A stretch of 63,151 nt of DNA, from assembly GCA_017557005.1 (NCBI GenBank), contig JAFZFZ010000048.1, positions 1-63,151 on the forward strand. The letters run 5' to 3'. Within the stretch, counting starts at the first letter, position 1, and the number at the start of each line of letters is the position of its first letter. Below the pieces are notes generated by a model. It was not told the origin of the DNA. It saw only the letters and a list, made by a program, of their open reading frames with translations, and did not search any database. The DNA is from Bacteroidaceae bacterium (GTDB taxonomy: Bacteria > Bacteroidota > Bacteroidia > Bacteroidales > Bacteroidaceae). The translations under genes and the position numbers were made by a program. Positions 36,285-45,078 of the stretch are shown piece after piece.

Positions 36285-37625
36285 TTACAATTGGATGTCG
36301 ATACCAGTGGCAAATACGCGCTCGGGATCAAAGAAGGTGGCACAGCTGTTTACCATGTGCTTCATGTCGGGGCGCACCTTTCCGTGATACATCTTACGGC
36401 CATTCACGATGACAATCACTTTGCGTGAGAAATCCACCATTTTATCGGAGAGGTACAGGGTGAAGGCGCCCTTCTTAGCGGGCTCATAATGCTTGGCATG
36501 CTTCACAGGGATGTTCCATCGGGGTTCGCGCTGAGTGACCTCATATTGTACGCGGTCAATGGTGAGTTCGATGGTGTTGTCTCTCACCGTCATCTCATAT
36601 CTGGTACGCTCATTGCCTCCGATGGTGTCGCGCTCGTGGATGGCGATGTTGTAGAAACCACGGCGATAGATGCCATCCATGGGGTAGTCTTCCCAGATGA
36701 AATGGCGGGGATGCGGGTTACGGGTAAAATGACTCAGCCACGGTGTGGTGGGCGAGTAGTCGATGCCATGGCCACGTCCCGGGATGAGTTCGATGTGATG
36801 GCGATACTCAGTGGGGTAGCAGTGGTGCAAACTATCGAAGAGTTCGTGTGTGCGTGCAGTGAGCAGATCGCGGGCAAACATGAAGTCATTGGCTCCCGTG
36901 CGCAGCGAGAAACCTATGTTGCCACAGTTCTCGGCAGGTGCATCGAAGGGAATCTCTCCTCCTGCCATGGGACCCGCTGCAGCCAGGTAGTCGGCATAGA
37001 ACGAGGCCAGGCGCTGACTACCATAGCCACCTTCGGAGATACCGAAGAGATACACCCTGTTGGCATTCACTTCACCACCTACAAAAGCCTGTCGCAGCAG
37101 ACGCTCCCAAGCAAACTGCTTGGCTTGCTGCCACCAACGATAGTAGCTTCCCTCGTTCGGTATTTGGGGGATGAAGTAGAGCGATGGCGCATCCTCGAAG
37201 CGCGAGCAGAGGATATATCCTGTGCTCCACTCATGCGTCTTAGGTCCCGAACCATGGATATAGAGGTAGAGAGGCCATCCCTCGGTAGGCTTGTCGCCTT
37301 TGGTGCCAAAGTAGTAGGGCATCACGGCGTTGGGCTCCAAATGTGCGGGCAGTGGCCATAGCAGTGTGTCGGCATTGGTCAGCGGGCGTAGTGCGGGCAG
37401 GCGGTCCTCCTCGTATGCGAGGTTTGCCTCGCACCAAGCGTTCCATACAGTCGTGCGACACTCCTTCACGTTGTCCCATGAGATGGGCCTGTCACTTGTT
37501 TGGCGGGTGTGCCCACCTTGCAAGCATGTTGAGAAATGACTTTTCAGCGCCTCTCTATCAGTGGTTTGTCCCTGCATGGGGCAACTTAGCGCCAACATGG
37601 CGCATAGCAGTGTGTGTATCTTCAT
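36285..37625 (-). CDS. Secreted alpha/beta hydrolase (esterase/depolymerase-like)
   Basis: A 446-residue exported protein with a signal peptide ending at PMQGQ. A catalytic domain shows YLYIHGSGPKTHEW (oxyanion region), the nucleophile elbow GISEGGYGS with Ser197, and a histidine in LIPGRGHGIDY. A beta-rich C-terminal domain follows (about 320-446). This is the pattern of PHB-depolymerase-like or acetyl/feruloyl esterases in Bacteroidales glycan loci. The substrate is unknown. It lies 15 bp downstream of miaB on the minus strand and upstream of the SpoU gene, so the three may be one transcript. Confidence 0.8.
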   Translation of the reverse strand: MKIHTLLCAMLALSCPMQGQTTDREALKSHFSTCLQGGHTRQTSDRPISWDNVKECRTTVWNAWCEANLAYEEDRLPALRPLTNADTLLWPLPAHLEPNAVMPYYFGTKGDKPTEGWPLYLYIHGSGPKTHEWSTGYILCSRFEDAPSLYFIPQIPNEGSYYRWWQQAKQFAWERLLRQAFVGGEVNANRVYLFGISEGGYGSQRLASFYADYLAAAGPMAGGEIPFDAPAENCGNIGFSLRTGANDFMFARDLLTARTHELFDSLHHCYPTEYRHHIELIPGRGHGIDYSPTTPWLSHFTRNPHPRHFIWEDYPMDGIYRRGFYNIAIHERDTIGGNERTRYEMTVRDNTIELTIDRVQYEVTQREPRWNIPVKHAKHYEPAKKGAFTLYLSDKMVDFSRKVIVIVNGRKMYHGKVRPDMKHMVNSCATFFDPERVFATGIDIQL

Positions 37626-37640
37626 AGTAGGGCGTGCTTG

Positions 37641-38981
37641 TTAGTTTAGGGGGCGGCCAATCAGTGTTGCCGAGCTGGCATCGAGAATCTCCACCATCAC
37701 GAAGTCACCGATGCGGTGGCTCTGCTTGTCAAACACTACGGTCTTGTTTTGCTCGGTGCGGCCGCAAAGCTGTTCGCGCGAACGCTTTGAGTAACCTTCT
37801 ACTAGCACCTCGTAGGTCTTGCCGATGCAGCGTCGGTTGCTCTCTGCTGAGAGTTCATTCTGCACGGCGATGATCTCATTCAAGCGACGAATCTTGACTT
37901 CCTCAGAGATGTCGTCGGGCAAGTGGCGGCTGGCATAGGTGCCGGGGCGCTCGCTGTACTTGAACATGAAGGCCGAGTCGTACTCACACAATCGCATCAG
38001 TGAGAGCGACTCCTGATGATCCTCCTCCGTCTCTGAGTGGAAGCCCGAGAAGATATCGGTGCTCAGTCCGCAGTCGGGGATGATGCGACGTATAGCCTCT
38101 ACACGCTCAAGGTACCACTCGCGGGTATACTTGCGGTTCATCAACTTCAGCACACGGCTGCTACCGCTCTGCACGGGTAGGTGTATGTGTTTGCATATGT
38201 TGGGCACCTCGGCAATGGCCTGCAGTGTCTCGTCGCTCATGTCTTTGGGGTGTGAGGTGGTGAATCGAACGCGCATATTGGGAGCAGCGGCTGCCACCAT
38301 ACGCAGTAGCATGGGGAAGGTGATGACCTCTCCCTCGCGCTCGAAGCGGTACGAGTTTACGTTCTGTCCCAGCAGTGTCACCTCCTTGTATCCCTTGGCT
38401 ACCAGGTCGTTTACCTCGTTGAGGATGCTCTCTACGTCGCGACTACGTTCACGACCACGGGTATAGGGTACGATGCAGTAGTGGCAGAAGTTGTTGCATC
38501 CACGCATGATGGATACGAATCCAGAGATATGGTTGCCGCAGATGCGCGAGGGTATCACTTCGCGATAGGTCTCTGTGGTCGATAGCTCCACGTTCATAGC
38601 CTTCTCTCCTGCCTCCACTTGTGCGATGAGGTCGGGTAGTGAGAGGTATGCATCGGGGCCGGCCACGAGGTCCACGCCATAGTTTTCGATGAGGTTCTCC
38701 TTTACGCGTTCGGCCATGCATCCCACCACGCCAATGATAAGTTTATGTCCCTTCTTGCGTAGGGCATTCAGCGCATCCAGTCGGTGCAGAATCTTCTGTT
38801 CGGCATTGTCGCGTATCGAGCAGGTGTTGAGCAATACGGCATCGGCATCGTCCAGACTCTCGCAAGGGTCATAGCCTGCCATCTTCATTACCGAAGCTAT
38901 CACTTCGCTGTCGGCCACATTCATTTGGCAGCCGTAGGTCTCAATGTAGAGGTGCTTGGTGCATTCCATATCTTTTTGCAT
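37641..38981 (-). CDS. miaB: tRNA-2-methylthio-N6-dimethylallyladenosine synthase MiaB
   Basis: A radical-SAM methylthiotransferase that adds a methylthio group to i6A37 in tRNAs reading UNN codons. The N-terminal UPF0004 domain has YIETYGCQMNVADSE with cluster cysteines; the radical-SAM cysteines are Cys162, Cys166 and Cys169 in MRGCNNFCHYCIVPY; a C-terminal TRAM domain ends with GRTEQNKTVVF to LIGRPLN. 446 residues is normal. An internal ATG four codons later (38969, MECTKHLYIE) is an equally possible start. It uses the dimethylallyl group from the isoprenoid pathway that IspG serves. Confidence 0.95.
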   Translation of the reverse strand: MQKDMECTKHLYIETYGCQMNVADSEVIASVMKMAGYDPCESLDDADAVLLNTCSIRDNAEQKILHRLDALNALRKKGHKLIIGVVGCMAERVKENLIENYGVDLVAGPDAYLSLPDLIAQVEAGEKAMNVELSTTETYREVIPSRICGNHISGFVSIMRGCNNFCHYCIVPYTRGRERSRDVESILNEVNDLVAKGYKEVTLLGQNVNSYRFEREGEVITFPMLLRMVAAAAPNMRVRFTTSHPKDMSDETLQAIAEVPNICKHIHLPVQSGSSRVLKLMNRKYTREWYLERVEAIRRIIPDCGLSTDIFSGFHSETEEDHQESLSLMRLCEYDSAFMFKYSERPGTYASRHLPDDISEEVKIRRLNEIIAVQNELSAESNRRCIGKTYEVLVEGYSKRSREQLCGRTEQNKTVVFDKQSHRIGDFVMVEILDASSATLIGRPLN

Positions 38982-39142
38982 AAATGTGTATCTTCATTTT
39001 TTCGTCTGCGAAGTTACGGCTATTTTACGAATAAATTGGCAAAAACGAGCCATTTACTATCATCTCAAATGTTAAAAAAACAATAAAGTGCACATTTTTT
39101 TAACTTTTTCTCTTTTTTTCTTTGCCATTAGGAAAAAAAGGT

Positions 39143-39228
39143 AGACATTTGCATAAACATTAGATTTTTTCATAGTTAAGGTTTAGGTTAAAAATGGGAA
39201 AGAGGGGCTGCGAAGTTCCTCTTTTTTT
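39143..39228 (+). ncRNA. Leader-terminator module upstream of the DUF4091 gene
   Basis: A -7-like GACATTTG (39143-39150) is followed by CATTAGATTTTTTCATAGTT and a short hairpin AAAGAGG / CCTCTTT (39199-39205 with 39218-39224) with a T tract. This gives a transcript of about 75 bases that ends 60 bases before ATG 39288. The same layout and a related core occur at 42070-42155. It may be a small RNA or an attenuated leader. The remaining part of the 38982-39287 gap is AT-rich without a gene. Confidence 0.5.
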
Positions 39229-39287
39229 ATTCCGACTCCTATGACAAGAAAAATAATAAATACGAACACTTATAACATGTACAATAT

Positions 39288-41057
39288 ATGAAAAAGATAG
39301 CACTACTACTTGCCTTAGCGGGCTTCACAGGCTGGATGCAGGCTCAAGACACCTTCGTAGAAACCCCCGACCATCGTCTTTCCATCACCCAAGAATGGAA
39401 AGCGGTGCAGAGCACTATTCGCGCGGCATGGGGCAGTAGCGATGTGCGCTATGCATGGCACTCCCTGCCCGATGTGCAGAGTCTGCATCGTCACGAGCAA
39501 CTTACCGCATGGCGTGGCGAGCGCGTGAGCGCACAGGCAGTCATCTATGGTGGTGTAGCTACTGATAGTGTAGCCCCCCTTACACTGCATCTCTCGTCTT
39601 TTAAGAATGGTCGCCACACGCTTCCTGTCCAAGCCGTGCAGGCTGCCTTTGTGCGCTACGTGAAGACCGATGCGTGGAGCACCCCTGACGGACGTGGTGC
39701 TGGCTGCGGCCATCGTCCAGACCATACCATCTTCGACTCCACCATGGTGGCCGACATGATTGACCCCCACGCAGCAGCACTCCCCCTCGATGCCATGAGC
39801 ACACGCTCCGTATGGGTAAGTTGTCAGGTGCCCACCGATGCTGTCCCCGGCACCTATAGTGGCCACCTCACCATCCAGGCTGGCAAGCACACCGTTGCCA
39901 AGCTCCCCTTGAGCATTCAGGTTGCTGCCCATACCTTACCCGCACCCAGCGAGTGGGCCTTCCACCTCGATCTCTGGCAAAACCCCTTTGCTGAGGCCCG
40001 CTACTACGGTACTCCCCTCTGGAGCGATGCTCATCTCGCAGCCATGCGCCCCTCAATGGAGATGCTTGCTGCTGCCGGACAGAAGGTTATCACCACTAGC
40101 ATCATGCACAAGCCTTGGAACGGACAGACCGAGGACCACTTCGACTCTATGGTGACATGGGTCAAGAAACTCGATGGCACATGGAACTTCAGCTTCGACG
40201 TGTTCGACCGCTGGGTCGAGTTCATGATGAGCTGCGGCATCGATAGCCAGATCAACTGCTACACCATGATCCCTTGGTCGCTCACCTTCCCCTACTACGA
40301 TGAGGCTACCAATCGCATGCAGTCGGCGCGTACAGCCCCCGGCGATGCAGCCTACGAGGAGATGTGGGTAGCCATGCTCAAAGCCTTCTCGCAGCATCTG
40401 CGCCAGAAGGGATGGTTCGATATCACCGCCATCGCCATGGACGAGCGCCCCATGCGTGCTATGCAGCATGCCATGGAGGTCATCCGTAAGGCCGACCCAG
40501 AGTTTCGTGTAGCCCTTGCCGGCAACTACCACCCCGAAATTGAGAGCGGTCTCTTCGATTACTGCATCGCCCTTGAGCAGGGCGAGTTGCTTCCTAAGGA
40601 GGTGTTGGCACGCCGCAAGGCCGAGGGCAAGAAGACCACCGTCTACACCTGCTGCTCTACCCATAAGCCCAACACCTTCACCTTCTCTACCCCCTGCGAA
40701 GCTTCGTGGTACGGCTTCTACGTTGCCCACTCGGGCTACGACGGCTACTTGCGCTGGGCTTACAACAGTTGGACTGCCCAACCCTTGCACGACACCCGCT
40801 TCCGCTCATGGCCTGCGGGCGACACCTACGTGGTATACCCCTATGGTCGCAGCTCTGTACGTTTCGAGAAGCTCATCGAAGGCATCCAGGCACATGAGAA
40901 GATACGCATCCTGCGCGAGCAGTTCACCGCCTCGGGCGACACTGACAAGCTTGCCCAGCTCGATGCATGGGTGAATCAGTTCCACCTCAACAGCCAGTAC
41001 ACCGACGACTACCCCGCGCTTATCCGCGAGGGACAGCAACGTCTCAACAGCTTCTGA
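39288..41057 (+). CDS. DUF4091 / GH123-like secreted glycoside hydrolase
   Basis: A 589-residue exported protein with a signal peptide ending at WMQAQ. An N-terminal beta-sandwich (about 20-220, LTAWRGERVSAQAVIYGG) precedes a TIM-barrel DUF4091 domain (about 225-560) with FHLDLWQNPFAEARYYG, MEMLAAAGQKVITTS and ITAIAMDERPM. The Asp385-Glu386 pair sits where GH123 beta-N-acetylgalactosaminidases have their catalytic Asp-Glu, which acts by substrate-assisted catalysis. Host glycosphingolipid or other N-acetylated glycans are possible targets. The gene lies 60 bases after a terminator-like hairpin and 13 bp before the patatin gene, with the same C-ending codon style. Confidence 0.83.
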   Translation: MKKIALLLALAGFTGWMQAQDTFVETPDHRLSITQEWKAVQSTIRAAWGSSDVRYAWHSLPDVQSLHRHEQLTAWRGERVSAQAVIYGGVATDSVAPLTLHLSSFKNGRHTLPVQAVQAAFVRYVKTDAWSTPDGRGAGCGHRPDHTIFDSTMVADMIDPHAAALPLDAMSTRSVWVSCQVPTDAVPGTYSGHLTIQAGKHTVAKLPLSIQVAAHTLPAPSEWAFHLDLWQNPFAEARYYGTPLWSDAHLAAMRPSMEMLAAAGQKVITTSIMHKPWNGQTEDHFDSMVTWVKKLDGTWNFSFDVFDRWVEFMMSCGIDSQINCYTMIPWSLTFPYYDEATNRMQSARTAPGDAAYEEMWVAMLKAFSQHLRQKGWFDITAIAMDERPMRAMQHAMEVIRKADPEFRVALAGNYHPEIESGLFDYCIALEQGELLPKEVLARRKAEGKKTTVYTCCSTHKPNTFTFSTPCEASWYGFYVAHSGYDGYLRWAYNSWTAQPLHDTRFRSWPAGDTYVVYPYGRSSVRFEKLIEGIQAHEKIRILREQFTASGDTDKLAQLDAWVNQFHLNSQYTDDYPALIREGQQRLNSF

Positions 41058-41070
41058 TATCCCATATGGC

Positions 41071-41910
41071 ATGAGCGATTCCTTTGCACATACGGCCCTC
41101 GTGCTTGAGGGAGGTGGCATGCGTGGTGTCTTCACCAGCGGCGTGCTCGACTGGATGATCGATCACCGCATCACCTTTCCCTACTGCGTGGCCGTGTCGG
41201 CAGGTTCCAGCAATGCCCTCTCCTACGCCTCGCACCAGCGTGGCCGAGGCAAGTATATCTTTGCTGATCTACAGGTCGAGCGTCATTACCTGGGACTGCG
41301 CAACCTTGTGCGCCATCGCAGCATCATGGATATGGACCTCCTCTACCGCGAGCTGCCCGAGGTCATTTGGCCTTACGACTATGCTGCCTACCGTGCCAAT
41401 CCTATGCGCCTTGAGAGTGTCGCTACCGACTGCCTCACGGGTCAGCCTGTATACCTTGAAGAGAAGGTCTCTGAAGAACGCATCATCGATATTGTGCGTG
41501 CCTCTAGCGCTCTGCCTTTCGCCTGTCCCATAGCTCGTGTCGACGGGCGTGCTATGCTCGATGGCGGCATTGCCGACTCCATCCCCCTACAGCGTGCATT
41601 CGACCAAGGTTACACCCATGCCGTGGTGGTGCTCACCCGCCATCGCGGCTATCGCAAGCGCGAGCACACCTCACGCATCCCCTCCATTATCTATCGTCGC
41701 TATCCCCAGCTGCGCCAAGCCCTCATCACCCGTGCCCAACGCTACAATGCCCAGCTCGAGTGGATAGAGCGTCTCGAACGCGAAGGCCGCATCACTGTCA
41801 TTCGCCCCGACAATCCCGTCGAGGTAGCCCGCATCGAGACCGACATGGCTAAGATGAATGCCCTCTACCAACATGGCTTCGATGTTGCCCAGCGTGTGCT
41901 CGGGCAATGA
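41071..41910 (+). CDS. Patatin-like phospholipase
   Basis: A 279-residue acyl hydrolase with a Ser-Asp dyad. The oxyanion loop is LVLEGGGMRGVFTSGVLD (10-27), the nucleophile Ser43 in VAVSAGSSNA, and the catalytic Asp164 in AMLDGGIADSIP. No signal peptide is seen, so it is probably cytoplasmic or membrane-associated. It belongs to the bacterial YjjU-like group of about 280-300 residues. Lipid substrate is not known. It follows the DUF4091 gene by 13 bp and is probably co-transcribed. Confidence 0.9.
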   Translation: MSDSFAHTALVLEGGGMRGVFTSGVLDWMIDHRITFPYCVAVSAGSSNALSYASHQRGRGKYIFADLQVERHYLGLRNLVRHRSIMDMDLLYRELPEVIWPYDYAAYRANPMRLESVATDCLTGQPVYLEEKVSEERIIDIVRASSALPFACPIARVDGRAMLDGGIADSIPLQRAFDQGYTHAVVVLTRHRGYRKREHTSRIPSIIYRRYPQLRQALITRAQRYNAQLEWIERLEREGRITVIRPDNPVEVARIETDMAKMNALYQHGFDVAQRVLGQ

Positions 41911-42069
41911 ACCTCTTTTAGAGTCAACCTACTTTATTACAAGACAAAATGCAAATCCAGCATAGCATTTTTTTTACTGCCGAAGCGAAGGGAAGAAAAA
42001 AGATGTGTCCTAAAGTGTAAAATCAACACTTATCATTGTCTAAAACTTGCATCATTGCGCATAGAGTAG

Positions 42070-42155
42070 TACCTTTGCATCAGTAAATTTTTCATAAAGA
42101 TTGGTTATTAGTTAGGCAAGCGGCTCGTCGGGATGACGACCGTTTTTGTTTTTTA
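42070..42155 (+). ncRNA. Second leader-terminator module, possible small RNA
   Basis: The -7 box TACCTTTG (42070-42077) is followed by CAGTAAATTTTTCATAAAGA, TTGGTTATTAGTTAGG and the hairpin CGGCTCGTC / GACGACCG (42121-42129 with 42135-42142, one bulged base) and a long T tract. The predicted RNA is about 70-75 bases. It shares its core with 39143-39228. No open frame of useful size lies inside it. Confidence 0.6.
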
Positions 42156-42183
42156 AATACTCCTTTCCTTTCAAGGTTCGAGT

Positions 42184-42298
42184 CAAGCCTATAAAAGTTC
42201 TCCGCAAGCCTGCAGAATTGCGCGACAAGCCTTGAAAAGGGCACGGCAAGCGCTAAAGATAGGAAAATATTTCTTGCATATTATCAAAATCTTACAAG
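42184..42298 (+). repeat. Four CAAGCC repeats phased every 21 bp plus an AT-rich segment
   Basis: CAAGCC or CAAGCG starts at 42184, 42205, 42226 and 42247, exactly 21 bp apart. A segment AAAATATTTCTTGCATATTA (from about 42264) then matches 19529-19548 apart from three C/T changes. It lies between the leader-terminator and the Ig-like lipoprotein gene, in a 551-bp gap. Confidence 0.75.
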
Positions 42299-42461
42299 AA
42301 GAAGATTAGTGGTTGCGGCTCGGATATGCTCAAATAAATTTAATTTTATTGAGACTCTGCTTCACTCAGAAGAGAAAAATGGGGAATTTTCTTTACTTTC
42401 GTTCATTGAGACTTGGCATTTCACCCGCCTTACACTAATTTTGCGGTCTAATAATAATATA

Positions 42462-44393
42462 ATGAAGAAAGCTGGCATCAAATATATAGCAGTGTGGGCC
42501 GTGGCGGCTCTGTTCGTAGCAGCATGTGCATCTATTGGTTCGCCCGATGGAGGCCCCTACGATGAGACCCCTCCCATGTTTCTCGGTAGCACCCCCGCAC
42601 CTATGGCTGTGGGCGTGAAGGACAAACGCGTGACACTTGAATTTGACGAATTCATCAAGATAGAGAAGGCGGCCGAGAAGGTGGTGATATCTCCCCCGCA
42701 GATCAACCAGCCTATCATCAAGGTGAATGGCAAGAAAATCGTGGTGCAGCTCGAAGATAGCCTCAAGGAGAACACAACCTATAGCATCGACTTCAATGAT
42801 GCCATCGTGGACCTCAACGAGGGTAACCCGTTGGGAAACTTTGCACTGTCGTTCGCTACGGGTGAGCATATTGATACGCTGGCCGTATCGGGCACGGTGC
42901 TCAACGCATCGAACCTGGAGCCTATCAAGGGAATCCTTGTAGGCTTGCATAGCAACTTGGCCGATAGCGCCTTCAACAAGCGACCCTTTGAACGGGTGTC
43001 GCGCACTGATGGCGATGGCCGCTTCACTATTCGTGGCCTTGCGCCGGGCAGCTACCGCGCCTATGCCCTGCAGGATGCCAACCAAAACTATCGCTTCGAC
43101 CAAAAGAGCGAGATGGTGGCTTGGCTCGACTCGCTGGTGGTGCCCACCACGGAGGTGCGCATGCATCAGGATACCACGTGGGTAGACTCGCTCACCATCG
43201 ACACCATACGCACCGTGCCTCGTGTGCACTACCTGCCCGAGGATCTCGTGTTGCTGGCCTTTGCCGAGACCCCCACGATGCGCTATCTTGTAAAGGCTGA
43301 GCGCCCTACGCTGCAGAGGTTCTCCATCTACTTCTCGGTAGGTGCCGATAGCTTGCCGCTGCTGAAGCCGCTCAATTTCTCCGATGAGGATGCCTACATC
43401 GTGGATTGCAGCATCGACTACGACAGTATTACCTATTGGATGAAGGATACGTTGGCTTACTATCAAGACACCTTGTCGTTTGCCCTCACCTATGAGTATA
43501 CCGATACGCTGGGACAGCTGGTGCCGCGCACCGATACGCTCAACCTCGTGCCCAAGAAGACACGCTCGAAGATACTGAAAGAGGAGGAGAAAAAGCGCGA
43601 GGAGGCTGCCAAGGAGCGCGAAAAGCGCATGAAGCGTGGCGATACCATACCCGAGCCAAAGAAGAAGACGGAGTTTTTGAGCATAAAGATAAACAGCAAC
43701 ACGGGCATGGACCTCACGAGCAATGTGCTCATCGACTTCAATGAGCCCATCGTGCACTACAACGATACGGCCATCCATTTATATAGGAAGCGCGACACGC
43801 TGTGGATTGATGAGGCGCACCTCTTCCGTCAGCGCAAGCACTCGCTGATGGGATATGAACTCTTGGGCGAGTGGAAGCCCGAGATGGAGTATAAGTTGGT
43901 GCTTGACTCGGCTGCCTTTACGGGACTCTACGGGTTGCACACGAAGAAGCAGGAGGTGACATTCAAGTTCAAGTCGTTGGAGCAATACAGTACGCTCTTT
44001 CTCACCATCACCGATGCGCAGCCTACCTATATGGTACAGCTGCTCAATGGCGACAAGATGGAGCGTCAGATGCGGGTGCAAAAGGGACAGGCCGACTTTT
44101 ACTTCCTCAAGCCAGGCACCTACCACATGCGCCTCTTCAATGACCGCAATGCCAATGGCGTGTGGGATACGGGACTTTATGAATCGAAGGAGCAGCCCGA
44201 AGAGGTGTATTACTTCCCCGGCTCAATAAAGACTCGCGAAAACTGGGACTATACCCAGGAGTGGAACCCGACGAAACTGCCCATCGATCAGCAAAAACCC
44301 AACGACATAAAGAAGCAAAAGTCTGACACGAAGGAGCGCAAGTCGAAGAATGCTGAGCGAGAAGCGAAGAAGAGGGAACAGGGTGTCAAATGA
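42462..44393 (+). CDS. Ig-like domain lipoprotein (Big_5 type)
   Basis: A 643-residue exported protein. The signal sequence ends with the lipobox FVAAC, so it is lipid-anchored. Right after it, SIGSPDGGPYDETPPMFLGS leads into a bacterial Ig-like (Big_5) domain (about 35-140) with VTLEFDEFIKIEKAAEKV and FNDAIVDLNEGNPL. A carboxypeptidase-regulatory-like beta domain (GRFTIRGLAPGSYRAYALQD) follows, then a charged coil (KKREEAAKEREKRMKRGD) and a repeated beta region. The C-terminal tail is very basic. ATG 42462 fits the signal peptide and the -7 box TAATTTTG at 42436-42443; the frame extends upstream to 42309. Role unknown, probably envelope structure. Confidence 0.85.
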   Translation: MKKAGIKYIAVWAVAALFVAACASIGSPDGGPYDETPPMFLGSTPAPMAVGVKDKRVTLEFDEFIKIEKAAEKVVISPPQINQPIIKVNGKKIVVQLEDSLKENTTYSIDFNDAIVDLNEGNPLGNFALSFATGEHIDTLAVSGTVLNASNLEPIKGILVGLHSNLADSAFNKRPFERVSRTDGDGRFTIRGLAPGSYRAYALQDANQNYRFDQKSEMVAWLDSLVVPTTEVRMHQDTTWVDSLTIDTIRTVPRVHYLPEDLVLLAFAETPTMRYLVKAERPTLQRFSIYFSVGADSLPLLKPLNFSDEDAYIVDCSIDYDSITYWMKDTLAYYQDTLSFALTYEYTDTLGQLVPRTDTLNLVPKKTRSKILKEEEKKREEAAKEREKRMKRGDTIPEPKKKTEFLSIKINSNTGMDLTSNVLIDFNEPIVHYNDTAIHLYRKRDTLWIDEAHLFRQRKHSLMGYELLGEWKPEMEYKLVLDSAAFTGLYGLHTKKQEVTFKFKSLEQYSTLFLTITDAQPTYMVQLLNGDKMERQMRVQKGQADFYFLKPGTYHMRLFNDRNANGVWDTGLYESKEQPEEVYYFPGSIKTRENWDYTQEWNPTKLPIDQQKPNDIKKQKSDTKERKSKNAEREAKKREQGVK

Positions 44394-44465
44394 AGTCTTG
44401 CGGCGGTAAAATAGTGGATGAATAGCCATTAAATTAGACTGAAATTCAGAAAAGTTGCTGATTTA

Positions 44466-44497
44466 TTTGCATATTCGCTCGGTTTGCACTAATTTTG
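44466..44497 (+). promoter_or_regulatory. rpsO promoter, full consensus
   Basis: TTTG (44466-44469), 20-bp spacer, TAATTTTG (44490-44497): the Bacteroidales primary-sigma consensus, 42 bases before ATG 44540. Confidence 0.85.
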
Positions 44498-44539
44498 CAG
44501 CCGCAAATGCGAAATGTATCAATTTAATTATTAAAAACT

Positions 44540-44809
44540 ATGTATTTAAACGCTGAAAAAAAGCAAGAAATCTTTGGACAATACGGAAAGTCTAACACTG
44601 ACACCGGCTCACCCGAAGCTCAGGTAGCATTGTTTTCATACCGTATTTCCCACTTGACGGAGCACTTGAAAAAGAACCGTAAAGATTATAGCACTGCAAG
44701 AGCATTGACCAAATTGGTAGGTAAGCGTCGCGCTCTCCTCAACTACTTGAAGGATCGTGACATCGAGCGTTACCGTGCTATCGTTAAGGCTCTCGGATTG
44801 CGTAAGTAA
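44540..44809 (+). CDS. rpsO: 30S ribosomal protein S15
   Basis: An 89-residue ribosomal protein that binds 16S rRNA helices 20-22 early in subunit assembly. The sequence MYLNAEKKQEIFGQYGKSNTDTGSPEAQVAL and the HLKKNRKDYSTARALTKLVGKRRALLNYLKD core are diagnostic. Length is standard. It has a full-consensus promoter and is followed at once by a terminator, so it is monocistronic. The 5' leader of about 35 bases is too short to judge whether S15 autoregulates it here. Confidence 0.97.
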   Translation: MYLNAEKKQEIFGQYGKSNTDTGSPEAQVALFSYRISHLTEHLKKNRKDYSTARALTKLVGKRRALLNYLKDRDIERYRAIVKALGLRK

Positions 44810-44834
44810 TCCTGCTGTAAAGCAAAGTAAAAAG

Positions 44835-44863
44835 AAGGCTTGTCGAAAGATAAGCCTTTTTTT
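44835..44863 (+). terminator. Rho-independent terminator after rpsO
   Basis: A 10-bp stem AAGGCTTGTC / GATAAGCCTT (one G-T pair) closed by a GAAA tetraloop and followed by seven T. Confidence 0.92.
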
Positions 44864-44896
44864 GTGCTCGCTGTGGAAATATTCAAGCAAGCTTGA

Positions 44897-45041
44897 TATT
44901 TATTCGCTTGCTTATTCGTATCTTTAATCTGCTTCGTAGCTTGAAGATACTCTCGCTCGTTGCAAATAAATATCTTTTCATGCATTAAAATAAATTTTAT
45001 GCATGTTCGGCTATTTATTTACTCGCTTATTCGTATCTTTG
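44897..45041. repeat. Duplicated promoter unit, with an inverted partial copy between
   Basis: Two 29-bp copies of TATTTATTYRCTYGCTTATT-CGTATCTTT (44897-44925 and 45012-45040) differ at three positions. Between them, 44938-44974 read on the minus strand shows the related TATTTATTT - N14 - TATCTTCAAGCT. The downstream copy ends in TATCTTTG (45034-45041), the likely -7 box for the methyltransferase gene. Confidence 0.7.
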
Positions 45042-45078
45042 CAAGCTAGAACGTATATAACATAAATACATAACGACA

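Noticed and set aside
42435..43778. 447-codon open frame on the minus strand
   Set aside because: It lies opposite the Ig-like lipoprotein gene, has no domain, signal or promoter, and its His/Arg/Gly-rich make-up is that of an antisense shadow.
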